Source: Ignavibacteriaceae bacterium (GTDB taxonomy: Bacteria > Bacteroidota > Ignavibacteria > Ignavibacteriales > Ignavibacteriaceae). Taken from it: a stretch of DNA of 26,362 nt. Numbering within the stretch: the stretch's first letter is position 1; each line of letters opens with the position of its first letter. The notes under the pieces were generated by a model, which was not told where the DNA came from, made no database searches, and was given only the letters and a program-made list of their open reading frames with translations. Position numbers and translations under genes: made by a program. The stretch is taken from positions 1-26,362 of the forward strand of contig JACAFA010000105.1 of NCBI GenBank assembly GCA_013388525.1. The letters run 5' to 3'. Positions 15,057 through 22,685 of the stretch are shown in pieces.

Positions 15057-16214
15057 CTATTTCTCAAAAAATTCTTCAGCGAATCTTTTCCAGCTAATAT
15101 CGTCGAGTTTTTCCATTTCACCTGCAAATATTACACCTTCAGGTTCAAGTTCGGCTGATTTACCGGTAATCGTTTTTTTCTTCAAAGCCTGAAGCCTTTC
15201 AATATCTTCCTGATAAAAAGAAACTGCAGCCTTTCCAATTTTCAAAGAAGGAAGTTCTGAATCAAGTTCATCAGCATCTATTTCACAAATCCAGTTAACA
15301 TCATACGGGTTTAGGTTAAAAGAATCAATTTCATCATTAATAAACTTATTTACTTCCTTAACTTTACCGCTAACCGGTGACTTGAATGAAATAGTCCTCT
15401 GCCCTTGTGTAATATTAAAAAGGGATTGACCTTTTTTTACAACCATACCGAGGTTGGGTAATCCAACAGAATCAATTTTACCAATAATTTTCTTTGCAAA
15501 ATCATCTAATCCCACTTTAACTGTACCATCTTCACTAACATTAGCCCAGCAATGTCCTTCAGAAATAAAGACACCGCCGGGAATTTGAAACTCGGGAGTT
15601 TTTGCGCCCGATGTTTCTTTAAGATGAGTGATATGAACTTTTGGTTTTAGTGTTTTACCGATTCTGTCTTCTCTTTTGATAAGTAATTTTTTAACAAACT
15701 CAAGAAGCTCATCTTCAGTAAACGGTTTCTGAACATAATCCATTGCACCAAACTTCATACATTCAACTGCCGTTTCAACTGTTGCATAACCGGTGATAAT
15801 TACTACATCAATATCAGGGCGCAGATGCTTAACCGATTTTGTTACTTCTAGTCCATCCATCTCGGGCATTTTCAAATCTGTAAAAACAAAATCGTATGAA
15901 TGAGTTTGTATAAGACCGAGTGCTTCTTTTCCTGTTTCTACTGTGTCAACGCAATAACCGTCCAGCACAAGTATTCTTCTGAAACTATCGAGAATGACAG
16001 ATTCATCATCAACACAAAGTATTCGTGCTTTCGGATTTTCAACCTCAGCCCGCTTTAGAGTTTTAGCTTCTCTGCTGTAATCAAGCTGAAGACTTACTTT
16101 TAATGCTTCCTCTCTTTCCTGAATAATTTTCTTTTCCTTAACTCTTTTCGCTATGTATCTGATTGTAATATCGGCAATAACGAAAACGATTACTGCTAAA
16201 ACGAATAGTGCCAT
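15057..16214 (-). CDS. Membrane-anchored response regulator with GcvH-like output domain
   Basis: The 385-residue protein begins with a transmembrane helix (residues about 3-24). A basic coiled segment follows, then a CheY-type receiver domain (65-180) with DD at 69-70, phosphoacceptor Asp113 in FTDLKMPEMDG, Thr141 and Lys163. Residues of about 215-315 align to the glycine-cleavage H protein: HCWANVSEDGTVKVGLDDFA, then GKIDSVGLPNLG, then SPVSGKVKEVN, then NPYDVNWICEI. The position of the lipoylated lysine, seven residues before the first residue of xPVSG, is Gln272. About 70 more residues follow, ending in WKRFAEEFFEK. No DNA-binding domain is present. It is the last gene of the redox and two-component cluster, 61 bases after the other regulator, with GGGAG before ATG. 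It probably signals by protein contact at the inner membrane. Confidence 0.85.
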   Translation of the reverse strand: MALFVLAVIVFVIADITIRYIAKRVKEKKIIQEREEALKVSLQLDYSREAKTLKRAEVENPKARILCVDDESVILDSFRRILVLDGYCVDTVETGKEALGLIQTHSYDFVFTDLKMPEMDGLEVTKSVKHLRPDIDVVIITGYATVETAVECMKFGAMDYVQKPFTEDELLEFVKKLLIKREDRIGKTLKPKVHITHLKETSGAKTPEFQIPGGVFISEGHCWANVSEDGTVKVGLDDFAKKIIGKIDSVGLPNLGMVVKKGQSLFNITQGQRTISFKSPVSGKVKEVNKFINDEIDSFNLNPYDVNWICEIDADELDSELPSLKIGKAAVSFYQEDIERLQALKKKTITGKSAELEPEGVIFAGEMEKLDDISWKRFAEEFFEK

Positions 16215-16275
16215 TGTTACTCCCTGTTATTTAAATTTCGTAAAATATTTTTTTCTACTACCTAAATATAAAACT

Positions 16276-17085
16276 CTACATCCTGTCTGATGCAAAAGGA
16301 ACAAGATATTTTAAATCGTACTCAATATTTGATGGTATCACTTTGTATATCCAGCCTTCAAAATAAGGGTCCTTTTCAAGCAAATTTATGTCAGCAACTA
16401 ATTTTTCATTTCGTTCGATAATTCTTCCGCTTAGTGGAGAAATCAAACGATGAGTTAGTTCATCATCGGTTACTAGATTTACACAGGCATCTCCCTGAAT
16501 AATCTCTTCTTCAAGACATAATAATTCGATGTGTCTAAGTTTTTCAATTGTTTCGAGAAATAAATCAGTTGCTCCGATTACTGCAATACCTTCTGACTCA
16601 AGGTTCATCCAGCTTAAATTACCAAGACGTTTATATTTTGGAGGTCCTGAAACATAAAGCACAGCTGTTTTATCATTGATTGATTTCGCTGTTTCAACTT
16701 CTTTTTGAATTTGATAATACTTAATTCCCCTTCTGATTGAACTGTTTAATTCCTCAAAAGTAAACGGCTTCGGAACAAAATCTATTGCTCCTTTGTAAAG
16801 TGACTTTACTGCATTCTCAACAGTCGAGTACCCGGTTATCATGATAACAGGCGTCAGAATTTTCCTTTTCTGAACCTCTTCAAGAAAAGCAAATCCATCC
16901 ATTTGAGGCATCATAATATCACAAAGTATAAGAGAATAATTTTCTTGTGAAATTCTTTTTAATGCTGAAAACGCATTAGCTTCAGAATCAACAAGAAATC
17001 CTTCCGCAGAAGCTATTCTAGAAACAGCCTTAAGAATTATTTCTTCGTCATCGATTACCAATATTTTATTGTCCCGATTACCCAT
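16276..17085 (-). CDS. Response regulator with GcvH-like output domain
   Basis: The 269-residue protein has a receiver domain (7-125) with DD at 12-13, Asp56 in LILCDIMMPQMDG, Thr84 and Lys106 in PKPF. The C-terminal domain (about 156-252) aligns to the glycine-cleavage H protein: LSWMNLESEGIAVIGATDLF, then ISPLSGRIIERN, then KDPYFEGWIYKV. The interval from SPLSG to the end of the domain is the same length (29 residues) as in E. coli GcvH. The lipoyl-lysine position is Glu209, so it cannot be lipoylated. It begins 4 bases after the histidine kinase gene and is therefore its likely cognate regulator. Unlike its neighbour it has no membrane anchor. No DNA-binding or enzymatic domain is seen. 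Confidence 0.86.
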   Translation of the reverse strand: MGNRDNKILVIDDEEIILKAVSRIASAEGFLVDSEANAFSALKRISQENYSLILCDIMMPQMDGFAFLEEVQKRKILTPVIMITGYSTVENAVKSLYKGAIDFVPKPFTFEELNSSIRRGIKYYQIQKEVETAKSINDKTAVLYVSGPPKYKRLGNLSWMNLESEGIAVIGATDLFLETIEKLRHIELLCLEEEIIQGDACVNLVTDDELTHRLISPLSGRIIERNEKLVADINLLEKDPYFEGWIYKVIPSNIEYDLKYLVPFASDRM

Positions 17086-17089
17086 ACAT

Positions 17090-18970
17090 TTAACTAATAT
17101 GATTTACAGGTAACAGAATAGTGAATGTTGTTCCTTTTCCAATTTCGCTTTCAACGTTTATTGTTCCGTCGTGGTTATCAATTATTCCCCAGATGACTGC
17201 CAGACCAAGCCCTGTACCTTTCTGACCTTTTGTTGTATAAAACGGTTCGAATATTCTTGGAAGGTCCTCTTTAGCAATGCCGCTTCCATTATCTGATATT
17301 TTAATTTCAACATAATCTCTGATACCTGCTTCATCAACAGAAGCCCAGCGCTGCCAGTCACATTTCGGATTTATACAGCCCTGAAACATTCCCTGCGGCG
17401 GAACTTCAAAAGTATATACGGTTCCCTTGCATTTAGGACAGGTTGTTTCTTTATCAATGACTGATATGTTACACTTTGGGCAGGATATCTGAACCTGTTC
17501 TGAAGATTTTATCTCAATACTGTACTTATCTCTGTTCTTTCCATAAACAGGACCAAGATTTAGAAAACCTTCCTTGCCATTTTGAACAAGCTTCAGTTTA
17601 ATGCTCGGCTTACCATCAATTTTTATTTCCTCATCCATCAGCGAATGTCGTTTTGAACAAACTGCATTTTTTATCTGCAAAGTACCGTAAGGTGAAAGGC
17701 TAACAAGTTTTGATGATACGGATATTTTCCCCTCTCTTTCCATAACGGCGTCAGAAGCATTAACCAGAAGATTAATAAACACCTGCTGCATCTGGTTAGA
17801 ATCTATTTTAACAAGTGGAATATTTTCTTCAAGATTTTTATCCAGCTTTATATGTTTCATGGAAAGTTGATTATCAACCACAGCAATAGCATTATTGATT
17901 ATTTCATTTATGCTGGCATTACTTTTCTTTGGAACAGACTGACGCGCAAAATCCAGAAGACTTTTTACAATTTCCCTGCTGCGTTTTGTTTCTCTTACAA
18001 TTACTTTCAGATCTTCCTGAAGTTCAGGATCAGTAACTCTTTTCAGAAGAAAGCTGCTGTAGGTTAATACTGCTGTTAGCGGATTATTTATTTCGTGGGC
18101 AACTCCTGCAGCTAGTCTTCCCATCGAAGCCATTTTATCAGATTGAAAAAGCTGCAGCCGCGCATCGGCAAGTTTCTTAGTCATATCATTAAAAGATTTC
18201 GCAAGCAATCCAAGTTCATCGGAGCCCAGGTCTTTAATTACATAATTTAAATTGCCCGTTCCAACCTCCTGGGTTGCAGTTACAAGTTCATTTATCGGTT
18301 TCTCTATCCATTTTTTAACAAAAAATCCGATGATTAAACTTAGTAGAATAATTGCTCCTACTGCAAAAATTATTGAACGATTTTCACTTTGTTTGATTTG
18401 GTTATCAACATCTTTCAAACAGATTTTTACGTCTAAAACACCAAGCACTGTCTGACTTTCAGAATGTGCATGACAGTTAGCCTGCCAGCAGGAAGGCTCA
18501 TTGTAAATTGGATTAATTATTCCAAGAATGTGAGATGAGTCCGGATGGATTTTATATTTTCTTATCCTTTGATCAATAGAAAGTTTTTCAATTGGTTCGT
18601 TAGCAGTATGACAGACATAACAGGCTTCAGCATTTTTATCAACCATAGTTCCTATTGCCTTCTCCTGTGATGAATACATTATCATACCTTCTTTATTAAA
18701 TACTCTTATTTCAAGAATACAAGGTTCATCGGCTGAAGCATTTATTATTGCATGTGTTTGTTCCGGCTGATTCAGCATCATACTGAAGTGCATACTGTTC
18801 TTCAAAGTTTCACTAAGCTTGTTAGCTGCCAATTCAGCCTGAGTAAGTAAATCCTCACTCTGTGATTTCAAGTTAATAAATGAATAGACACTGATTATAG
18901 CTGCTGTAACCAAACCAACAGTAAGTATCAGCTTAAGACTAATTTTCGTAAACGCTTGCTTCAGTTTCAT
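17090..18970 (-). CDS. Heme-motif sensor histidine kinase with cysteine-rich insertion in the ATPase domain
   Basis: The 626-residue kinase has two transmembrane helices (about 12-32 and 199-219) around a periplasmic sensor. The sensor contains CYVCH (117-121), a c-type heme motif, and a second CWQANCH (161-167, CX4CH). A HAMP domain follows (about 220-275), then the dimerisation domain with His292 in GVAHEINNPL, the N box FINLLVNASDA (398-408), DNGSGI (560-565), EPFYTTKG and GTGLGL (585-590). Between the N box and the G1 box lies an insertion of about 130 residues (422-552). Its latter part has CPKC (497-500), CPKC (511-514) and GCINPKC (532, 537), resembling zinc ribbons. The gene lies 18 bases after the multiheme cytochrome and 4 before a response regulator. 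It likely senses redox state or a heme ligand outside the inner membrane. Confidence 0.88.
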   Translation of the reverse strand: MKLKQAFTKISLKLILTVGLVTAAIISVYSFINLKSQSEDLLTQAELAANKLSETLKNSMHFSMMLNQPEQTHAIINASADEPCILEIRVFNKEGMIMYSSQEKAIGTMVDKNAEACYVCHTANEPIEKLSIDQRIRKYKIHPDSSHILGIINPIYNEPSCWQANCHAHSESQTVLGVLDVKICLKDVDNQIKQSENRSIIFAVGAIILLSLIIGFFVKKWIEKPINELVTATQEVGTGNLNYVIKDLGSDELGLLAKSFNDMTKKLADARLQLFQSDKMASMGRLAAGVAHEINNPLTAVLTYSSFLLKRVTDPELQEDLKVIVRETKRSREIVKSLLDFARQSVPKKSNASINEIINNAIAVVDNQLSMKHIKLDKNLEENIPLVKIDSNQMQQVFINLLVNASDAVMEREGKISVSSKLVSLSPYGTLQIKNAVCSKRHSLMDEEIKIDGKPSIKLKLVQNGKEGFLNLGPVYGKNRDKYSIEIKSSEQVQISCPKCNISVIDKETTCPKCKGTVYTFEVPPQGMFQGCINPKCDWQRWASVDEAGIRDYVEIKISDNGSGIAKEDLPRIFEPFYTTKGQKGTGLGLAVIWGIIDNHDGTINVESEIGKGTTFTILLPVNHIS

Positions 18971-18988
18971 AACAAACCAAACATAAAA

Positions 18989-20119
18989 TTATTTAATAAG
19001 TTTCCCGGGTTTAAATTCAGGATAAGTCATATCATCATGGCAATTTTCACACGACGGTTTCTTTGAATAATCTTCATTCGCGTGACAATCACTGCAATCA
19101 AACTCAGTGTGAGCTTCATCCAGAATTAATCCTGTTACTTTATGATTGAAATTTGATGAATTCCAACCTGAATGACAAGTCTGGCATGAACTATTCAAAC
19201 CTGTAAATACTTTTTTTGTCTGATGACAGCTTGAGCAGCTTAGTTTAGAATGATAACTTTTCAACTCAAAACCAGTTCTTGCGAGATGGTTGAAAGGAGT
19301 CATTTCTTTTGATGAATGACAACTCTCGCATCCTGATTTTGTTTTGGTATCGTGACACACCGAACAAGTCTTATGTTTTAATTCGAGCGATGCTTTTTCT
19401 AATTTTTGTTTCGGTTCATCAGAATGACATTTAGCGCAGCTTTCTTCCTGATGACAGCTTTTGCAATCAAGACCATAAAGTCCTGTATGTTCATTATGAA
19501 AGAAAGTTACAATCTTTCCTTTTTCATACGATGTATTAAAAATTAATTTTGATGGAACTTTCATTTCGGGATGGACTCTCTCTTTTTCATAATCCTTTCC
19601 GGTAAATGCAGATTTTCCACTTTCATTTAACTGGTGGCAGCTTTCGCAGCTTACATTATCACTCCATTCACTATGGCAATTCATACACTGTCTGTGATAA
19701 GCACCCTTCAAATCTGGTTTTGATATATCCGTTCTGTTTCTTGTGGGTTCATGACAATTATCACAGCCAACAACATTTCCAGGAGGATTATAATGATGAC
19801 ACATCTCGCATCCGCCTGACATTTCGGACATTTCTGCATGAATCCTGTGAGAAAAAATAACCGGCTCATATAAATCCTGTACGCTTTTCAATTTATCCAT
19901 CTTAATAACTGCAGGAGATTTAGCCGGAGAAATGTAAACAGTCATCATTTTTTCACGAGGACAAACTATTAAACAGGGATTTGATTTGGTTGGTGTTTCG
20001 CAGGCGTGACAAAGACTGCAATTAAATTTTAGTTGTGAATGGTCCTGAGAAAATGCCGGAGATAGAAATAAACTAAATGTAAAAAGAACGATTGTTATTT
20101 TTAAGTAAGTTTTCATCAT
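18989..20119 (-). CDS. Periplasmic 13-heme cytochrome c
   Basis: The 376-residue product has a signal peptide (about 1-24, ending PAFSQ) and 13 CxxCH motifs: CSLCH, CEMCH, CDNCH, CMNCH, CESCH, CKSCH, CAKCH, CSVCH, CESCH, CSSCH, CQTCH, CSDCH and CENCH. There are additional His residues for bis-His ligation. Just after the first motif are Cys40, Cys49 and Cys53 (CETPTKSNPCLIVCP), which do not fit heme motifs and could hold another cofactor. The gene overlaps the stop of the NrfD-like gene by ATGA, so translation is probably coupled. In complexes of the Hmc, Nrf and Dsr types such cytochromes exchange electrons with the NrfD/iron-sulfur module at the periplasmic face. Met2 is an alternative start. 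Confidence 0.92.
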   Translation of the reverse strand: MMKTYLKITIVLFTFSLFLSPAFSQDHSQLKFNCSLCHACETPTKSNPCLIVCPREKMMTVYISPAKSPAVIKMDKLKSVQDLYEPVIFSHRIHAEMSEMSGGCEMCHHYNPPGNVVGCDNCHEPTRNRTDISKPDLKGAYHRQCMNCHSEWSDNVSCESCHQLNESGKSAFTGKDYEKERVHPEMKVPSKLIFNTSYEKGKIVTFFHNEHTGLYGLDCKSCHQEESCAKCHSDEPKQKLEKASLELKHKTCSVCHDTKTKSGCESCHSSKEMTPFNHLARTGFELKSYHSKLSCSSCHQTKKVFTGLNSSCQTCHSGWNSSNFNHKVTGLILDEAHTEFDCSDCHANEDYSKKPSCENCHDDMTYPEFKPGKLIK

Positions 20120-21354
20120 GCACCTTTGATAGCATATTTTGTTCGTCTCAAAACACCTTTTACCGGTTGACTGATAATCGGGAAAATCATCACAAACGCA
20201 CGGTAAAGTAAAATCTCTATTGCTACAAAACCCAGTGTTACAAATATTTCACCGATGGATGGGAAGTAAGATGTTTCAGTGTATGGAGGATTATAAGCGA
20301 TAACGAAATTGTTAAAACGGTTAATTACTACACCAAGTATGACCAGCATTGAAGCAATGTATAATCCGGTAGTTGACTGCCGTACCGCCGGAGAAAGAAA
20401 CATTCTTATGGGTATAATAACTCCAACCACAAGCTCAATTGTAAACATAACACTTGCCGTATTTAGTACACTCAAATAAATGAATGACTCTCTAATAACC
20501 ATATCACCAATTTTAACAGCAAGATAAATACTAAGTAATGGTGCAACGAATCTTGATAGACTGGTTAAAATATCCTTCTCAGGTTTCAGTCCAAATGATT
20601 TTGAAGCGGAAAGCGATTCCATAATTACCATCGGGAATCCAACTGAAAATGCTGACAATAAAAATAATAATGGCAGTACAGGAGTCTGCCAGAGCGGATG
20701 CATCTTCTCACCAGCAATTACCATTAACGTTCCAACTGAAGACTGATGCAAACATGAGAGTACCACACCGGCAATAATAAAAACAAACATAAACTTGTTT
20801 AATGTGCGATCTAACAATCTTAATATTTTATCTACTAATTTATTAAGTGCTGAAAGAAAGCCGGGTAAATTAATTCTGCCAATAAATCTCTCAGTGACTA
20901 TGGGTAAAAATTCGATGTAAAGCACACCAAGGTAAAACATAACACAAATACCTACTTCAAATAAAACTGAATTACCATTCCACATAATCAATGGATGCCA
21001 GATGTAATACCATCTTCCGATATCAGTCATAACTCCCAATGCAACAAATGTATAACCGAGCAAAGCTGTTAAAAGAGCAGGTCTGATTAATACTTCATAC
21101 TTTTCACGATGCCAGATGTGACCTAAAGCTGCTGTTGTAAAACCACCGGCAGCTAAAGCAACACCAGCAGCAACATCAAGCCCAATCCATATTCCCCAGG
21201 GGAAAAACTGGTTCAGATTTGTTACGAATCCAATTCCAAAAATGTATCTCAGCGCAAGAAAAACCAGACCAACTGCTGCAATCAGCGAGATTACAATTAC
21301 CCAGGGAGTAAAGTATTTATGTTTTATTGGTTGAGGCTGGAAAAAATGTTCCAT
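20116..21354 (-). CDS. NrfD/HybB-type quinol-interacting membrane subunit
   Basis: The 412-residue protein has nine to ten predicted transmembrane helices and matches the long (HybB-like) branch of the NrfD/PsrC superfamily. Characteristic segments are FPWGIWIGLDVAAGVALAAG near the N-terminus, MTDIGRWYYIWHP, and HQSSVGTLMVIAGEK with its conserved HQSS. Family members have a quinone site at the outer side of the membrane and pass electrons to or from a partner four-cluster iron-sulfur protein. Here that partner is encoded directly upstream with a one-base TAATG overlap, and the multiheme cytochrome follows with a four-base overlap. The quinol donor in this lineage would most likely be menaquinol (inference). 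The terminal electron acceptor is not encoded in the window. Confidence 0.93.
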   Translation of the reverse strand: MEHFFQPQPIKHKYFTPWVIVISLIAAVGLVFLALRYIFGIGFVTNLNQFFPWGIWIGLDVAAGVALAAGGFTTAALGHIWHREKYEVLIRPALLTALLGYTFVALGVMTDIGRWYYIWHPLIMWNGNSVLFEVGICVMFYLGVLYIEFLPIVTERFIGRINLPGFLSALNKLVDKILRLLDRTLNKFMFVFIIAGVVLSCLHQSSVGTLMVIAGEKMHPLWQTPVLPLLFLLSAFSVGFPMVIMESLSASKSFGLKPEKDILTSLSRFVAPLLSIYLAVKIGDMVIRESFIYLSVLNTASVMFTIELVVGVIIPIRMFLSPAVRQSTTGLYIASMLVILGVVINRFNNFVIAYNPPYTETSYFPSIGEIFVTLGFVAIEILLYRAFVMIFPIISQPVKGVLRRTKYAIKGA

Positions 21355-22259
21355 TATTCTTTCCCTCCTGTTTTGTCATCTCTGTTTTTGGTAATCCACA
21401 TTATCCCGCCCAGCAATGCATATAGTGCAATCGGCGGAACAAAATATGCAAATATTCCATGCTGGATTGATTCTGAGACTCCAGGGGCGGGCTTCTCGCC
21501 TAATTTCGGGAAGTCGAGTTCTTCAAAATTCCTGCTTGCAAAATACATCCATGAAGTACCTCCAACTTCTGTGAATCCATAAATCTTATTAACGTATCTA
21601 TCCGGATAAAGCTCCATTCTTTTTTCTGCAACTTCAATTAAATTTCTTCGTCTTCCGTAAGTAATTGCTTCAACAGGACAAATTTCAACACAAGCGGGAA
21701 GTAAACCTTCTTTAGTTCTTTCAAAACAGAAATCGCATTTGTGAATGTCAGGCTGGATTGCTTTGTCGTAATCAAAGGTAGGAACTTGAAATGGACAGGC
21801 AACCATACAGTATCTGCATCCGATACATTTATCAGTATCCCATACAACCGATCCGTTTTCCTTTTTCTCAAATGCACCGACGATGCATGCTGAAACGCAG
21901 GCAGGATGATCACAATGCATGCATTGAACTTTAACATTTATCGGATTCCCTGGATTATCCGGGTTCTCATATCTGTTAACAACAGTGTAAGAATCATTTG
22001 CTGGTCTTCTCATCTTAACAAAGACACTCTCATCTTTGTAACTTTCAAGATCACCTGCAGGAATATCGTGAGCAGTTTTGCAAGCCCACTCACATCTGCG
22101 GCAACCAATACAGACGGTTGTATCAACTAGGACACCCATTCTATCCTCGGATAAATCCGATTTTGATTGTGCAAGTAATTTATTGGCTGGAATACCGGAA
22201 ACATTTGCCCCAACTACCCCCAACGTTTTCAGGAAATTTCGGCGGTTTAATTCTCCCAT
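21354..22259 (-). CDS. Tat-exported four-[4Fe-4S] ferredoxin subunit with C-terminal anchor (HybA/NrfC-like)
   Basis: The 301-residue product starts with a twin-arginine signal (NRRNFLKTLGVVGA). It contains 16 cysteines in four [4Fe-4S] sets: 50/53/56/60, 113/116/121/125, 145/148/151/155 and 175/178/190/194. A C-terminal transmembrane helix (about 268-290, YFVPPIALYALLGGIMW) anchors it at the periplasmic side, as in HybA. It is the first gene of the six-gene cluster and should wire the NrfD-like subunit to the 13-heme cytochrome. There is no molybdopterin or hydrogenase catalytic subunit nearby, so the complex resembles Hmc-, Dsr- or Nrf-type electron conduits rather than a complete reductase. 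Its promoter must lie in 22260-22500. Confidence 0.93.
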   Translation of the reverse strand: MGELNRRNFLKTLGVVGANVSGIPANKLLAQSKSDLSEDRMGVLVDTTVCIGCRRCEWACKTAHDIPAGDLESYKDESVFVKMRRPANDSYTVVNRYENPDNPGNPINVKVQCMHCDHPACVSACIVGAFEKKENGSVVWDTDKCIGCRYCMVACPFQVPTFDYDKAIQPDIHKCDFCFERTKEGLLPACVEICPVEAITYGRRRNLIEVAEKRMELYPDRYVNKIYGFTEVGGTSWMYFASRNFEELDFPKLGEKPAPGVSESIQHGIFAYFVPPIALYALLGGIMWITKNRDDKTGGKE

Positions 22260-22681
22260 AATAACACCATTTTAGTTTGGATTTGTTCTCTAAAGCTTTT
22301 TTCTGCTCTTGTAAAATCGTACCAATGTAGTCGCTTTGGCAATTCTGGAAATGATTCGAAAACCATTGAAATTAGCATATTTTAAAGTGATTATTTTCCG
22401 TTTTTAATTGACATTTGTTAATCATCTCTTAATTGTGAAAAATTAATAAATGCGAGTTGGCAATATTGAGAATTACCGCTAGCAATTATTAAGATTAAAA
22501 TGATTTTATTGGGCACGGTGGTTCGGGATTTATCCCGAATTGATTTATGATGCTAAGGGTGTAACCCGAAACTCTGTTTCGGGAAGTCTCTGCTTCACTC
22601 AGCTAATTTGTCGAAACGGAGATTCGACTTACATACTGCAGGGTTGTAATGCTTAAGTACAGAATCGAACTGAAGTTCGAG
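22260..22681. other. 422-base intergenic region with hairpin cluster
   Basis: The region lies between the htpX-like gene and the redox operon, both on the minus strand. The half near 22260-22500 is AT-rich and should contain the operon promoter, though I recognise no defined elements and see no sigma-54 GG-GC pair. The half near 22520-22685 is a cluster of four hairpins described separately. No ORF is supported. Confidence 0.65.
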
Positions 22682-22685
22682 TTAC
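22522..22685. repeat. Cluster of four hairpins with a shared GTAA-nnCGAA core
   Basis: The stems are TTCGGGAT/ATCCCGAA (22522-22539), CCCGAAAC/GTTTCGGG (22565-22583), GTCGAA/TTCGAC (22610-22628) and TCGAAC/GTTCGA (22665-22680). Three are preceded by GTAA on one strand: the second on plus, the third and fourth on minus. Their loops resemble CTCTG, CTCCG and CTTCAG. Arms differ but remain paired. The fourth copy supplies the stop codon of the htpX-like gene (22682-22684). Confidence 0.6.

Noticed and set aside
15057..17085. Interpretation of the two regulators as true glycine-cleavage H proteins
   Set aside because: The lipoyl lysine is replaced in both, receiver domains are fused, and no gcvT or gcvP gene is present.
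21638..21937. A 99-codon minus-strand ORF inside the ferredoxin gene
   Set aside because: It overlaps, in another frame, the region encoding the conserved Cys clusters of the ferredoxin and has no similarity to any protein type I know.
22260..22500. Sigma-54 or FNR-type site upstream of the redox operon
   Set aside because: No TGGC-N-TTGC pair or TTGAT-N4-ATCAA-like palindrome was found, and the local regulators lack an AAA+ domain.
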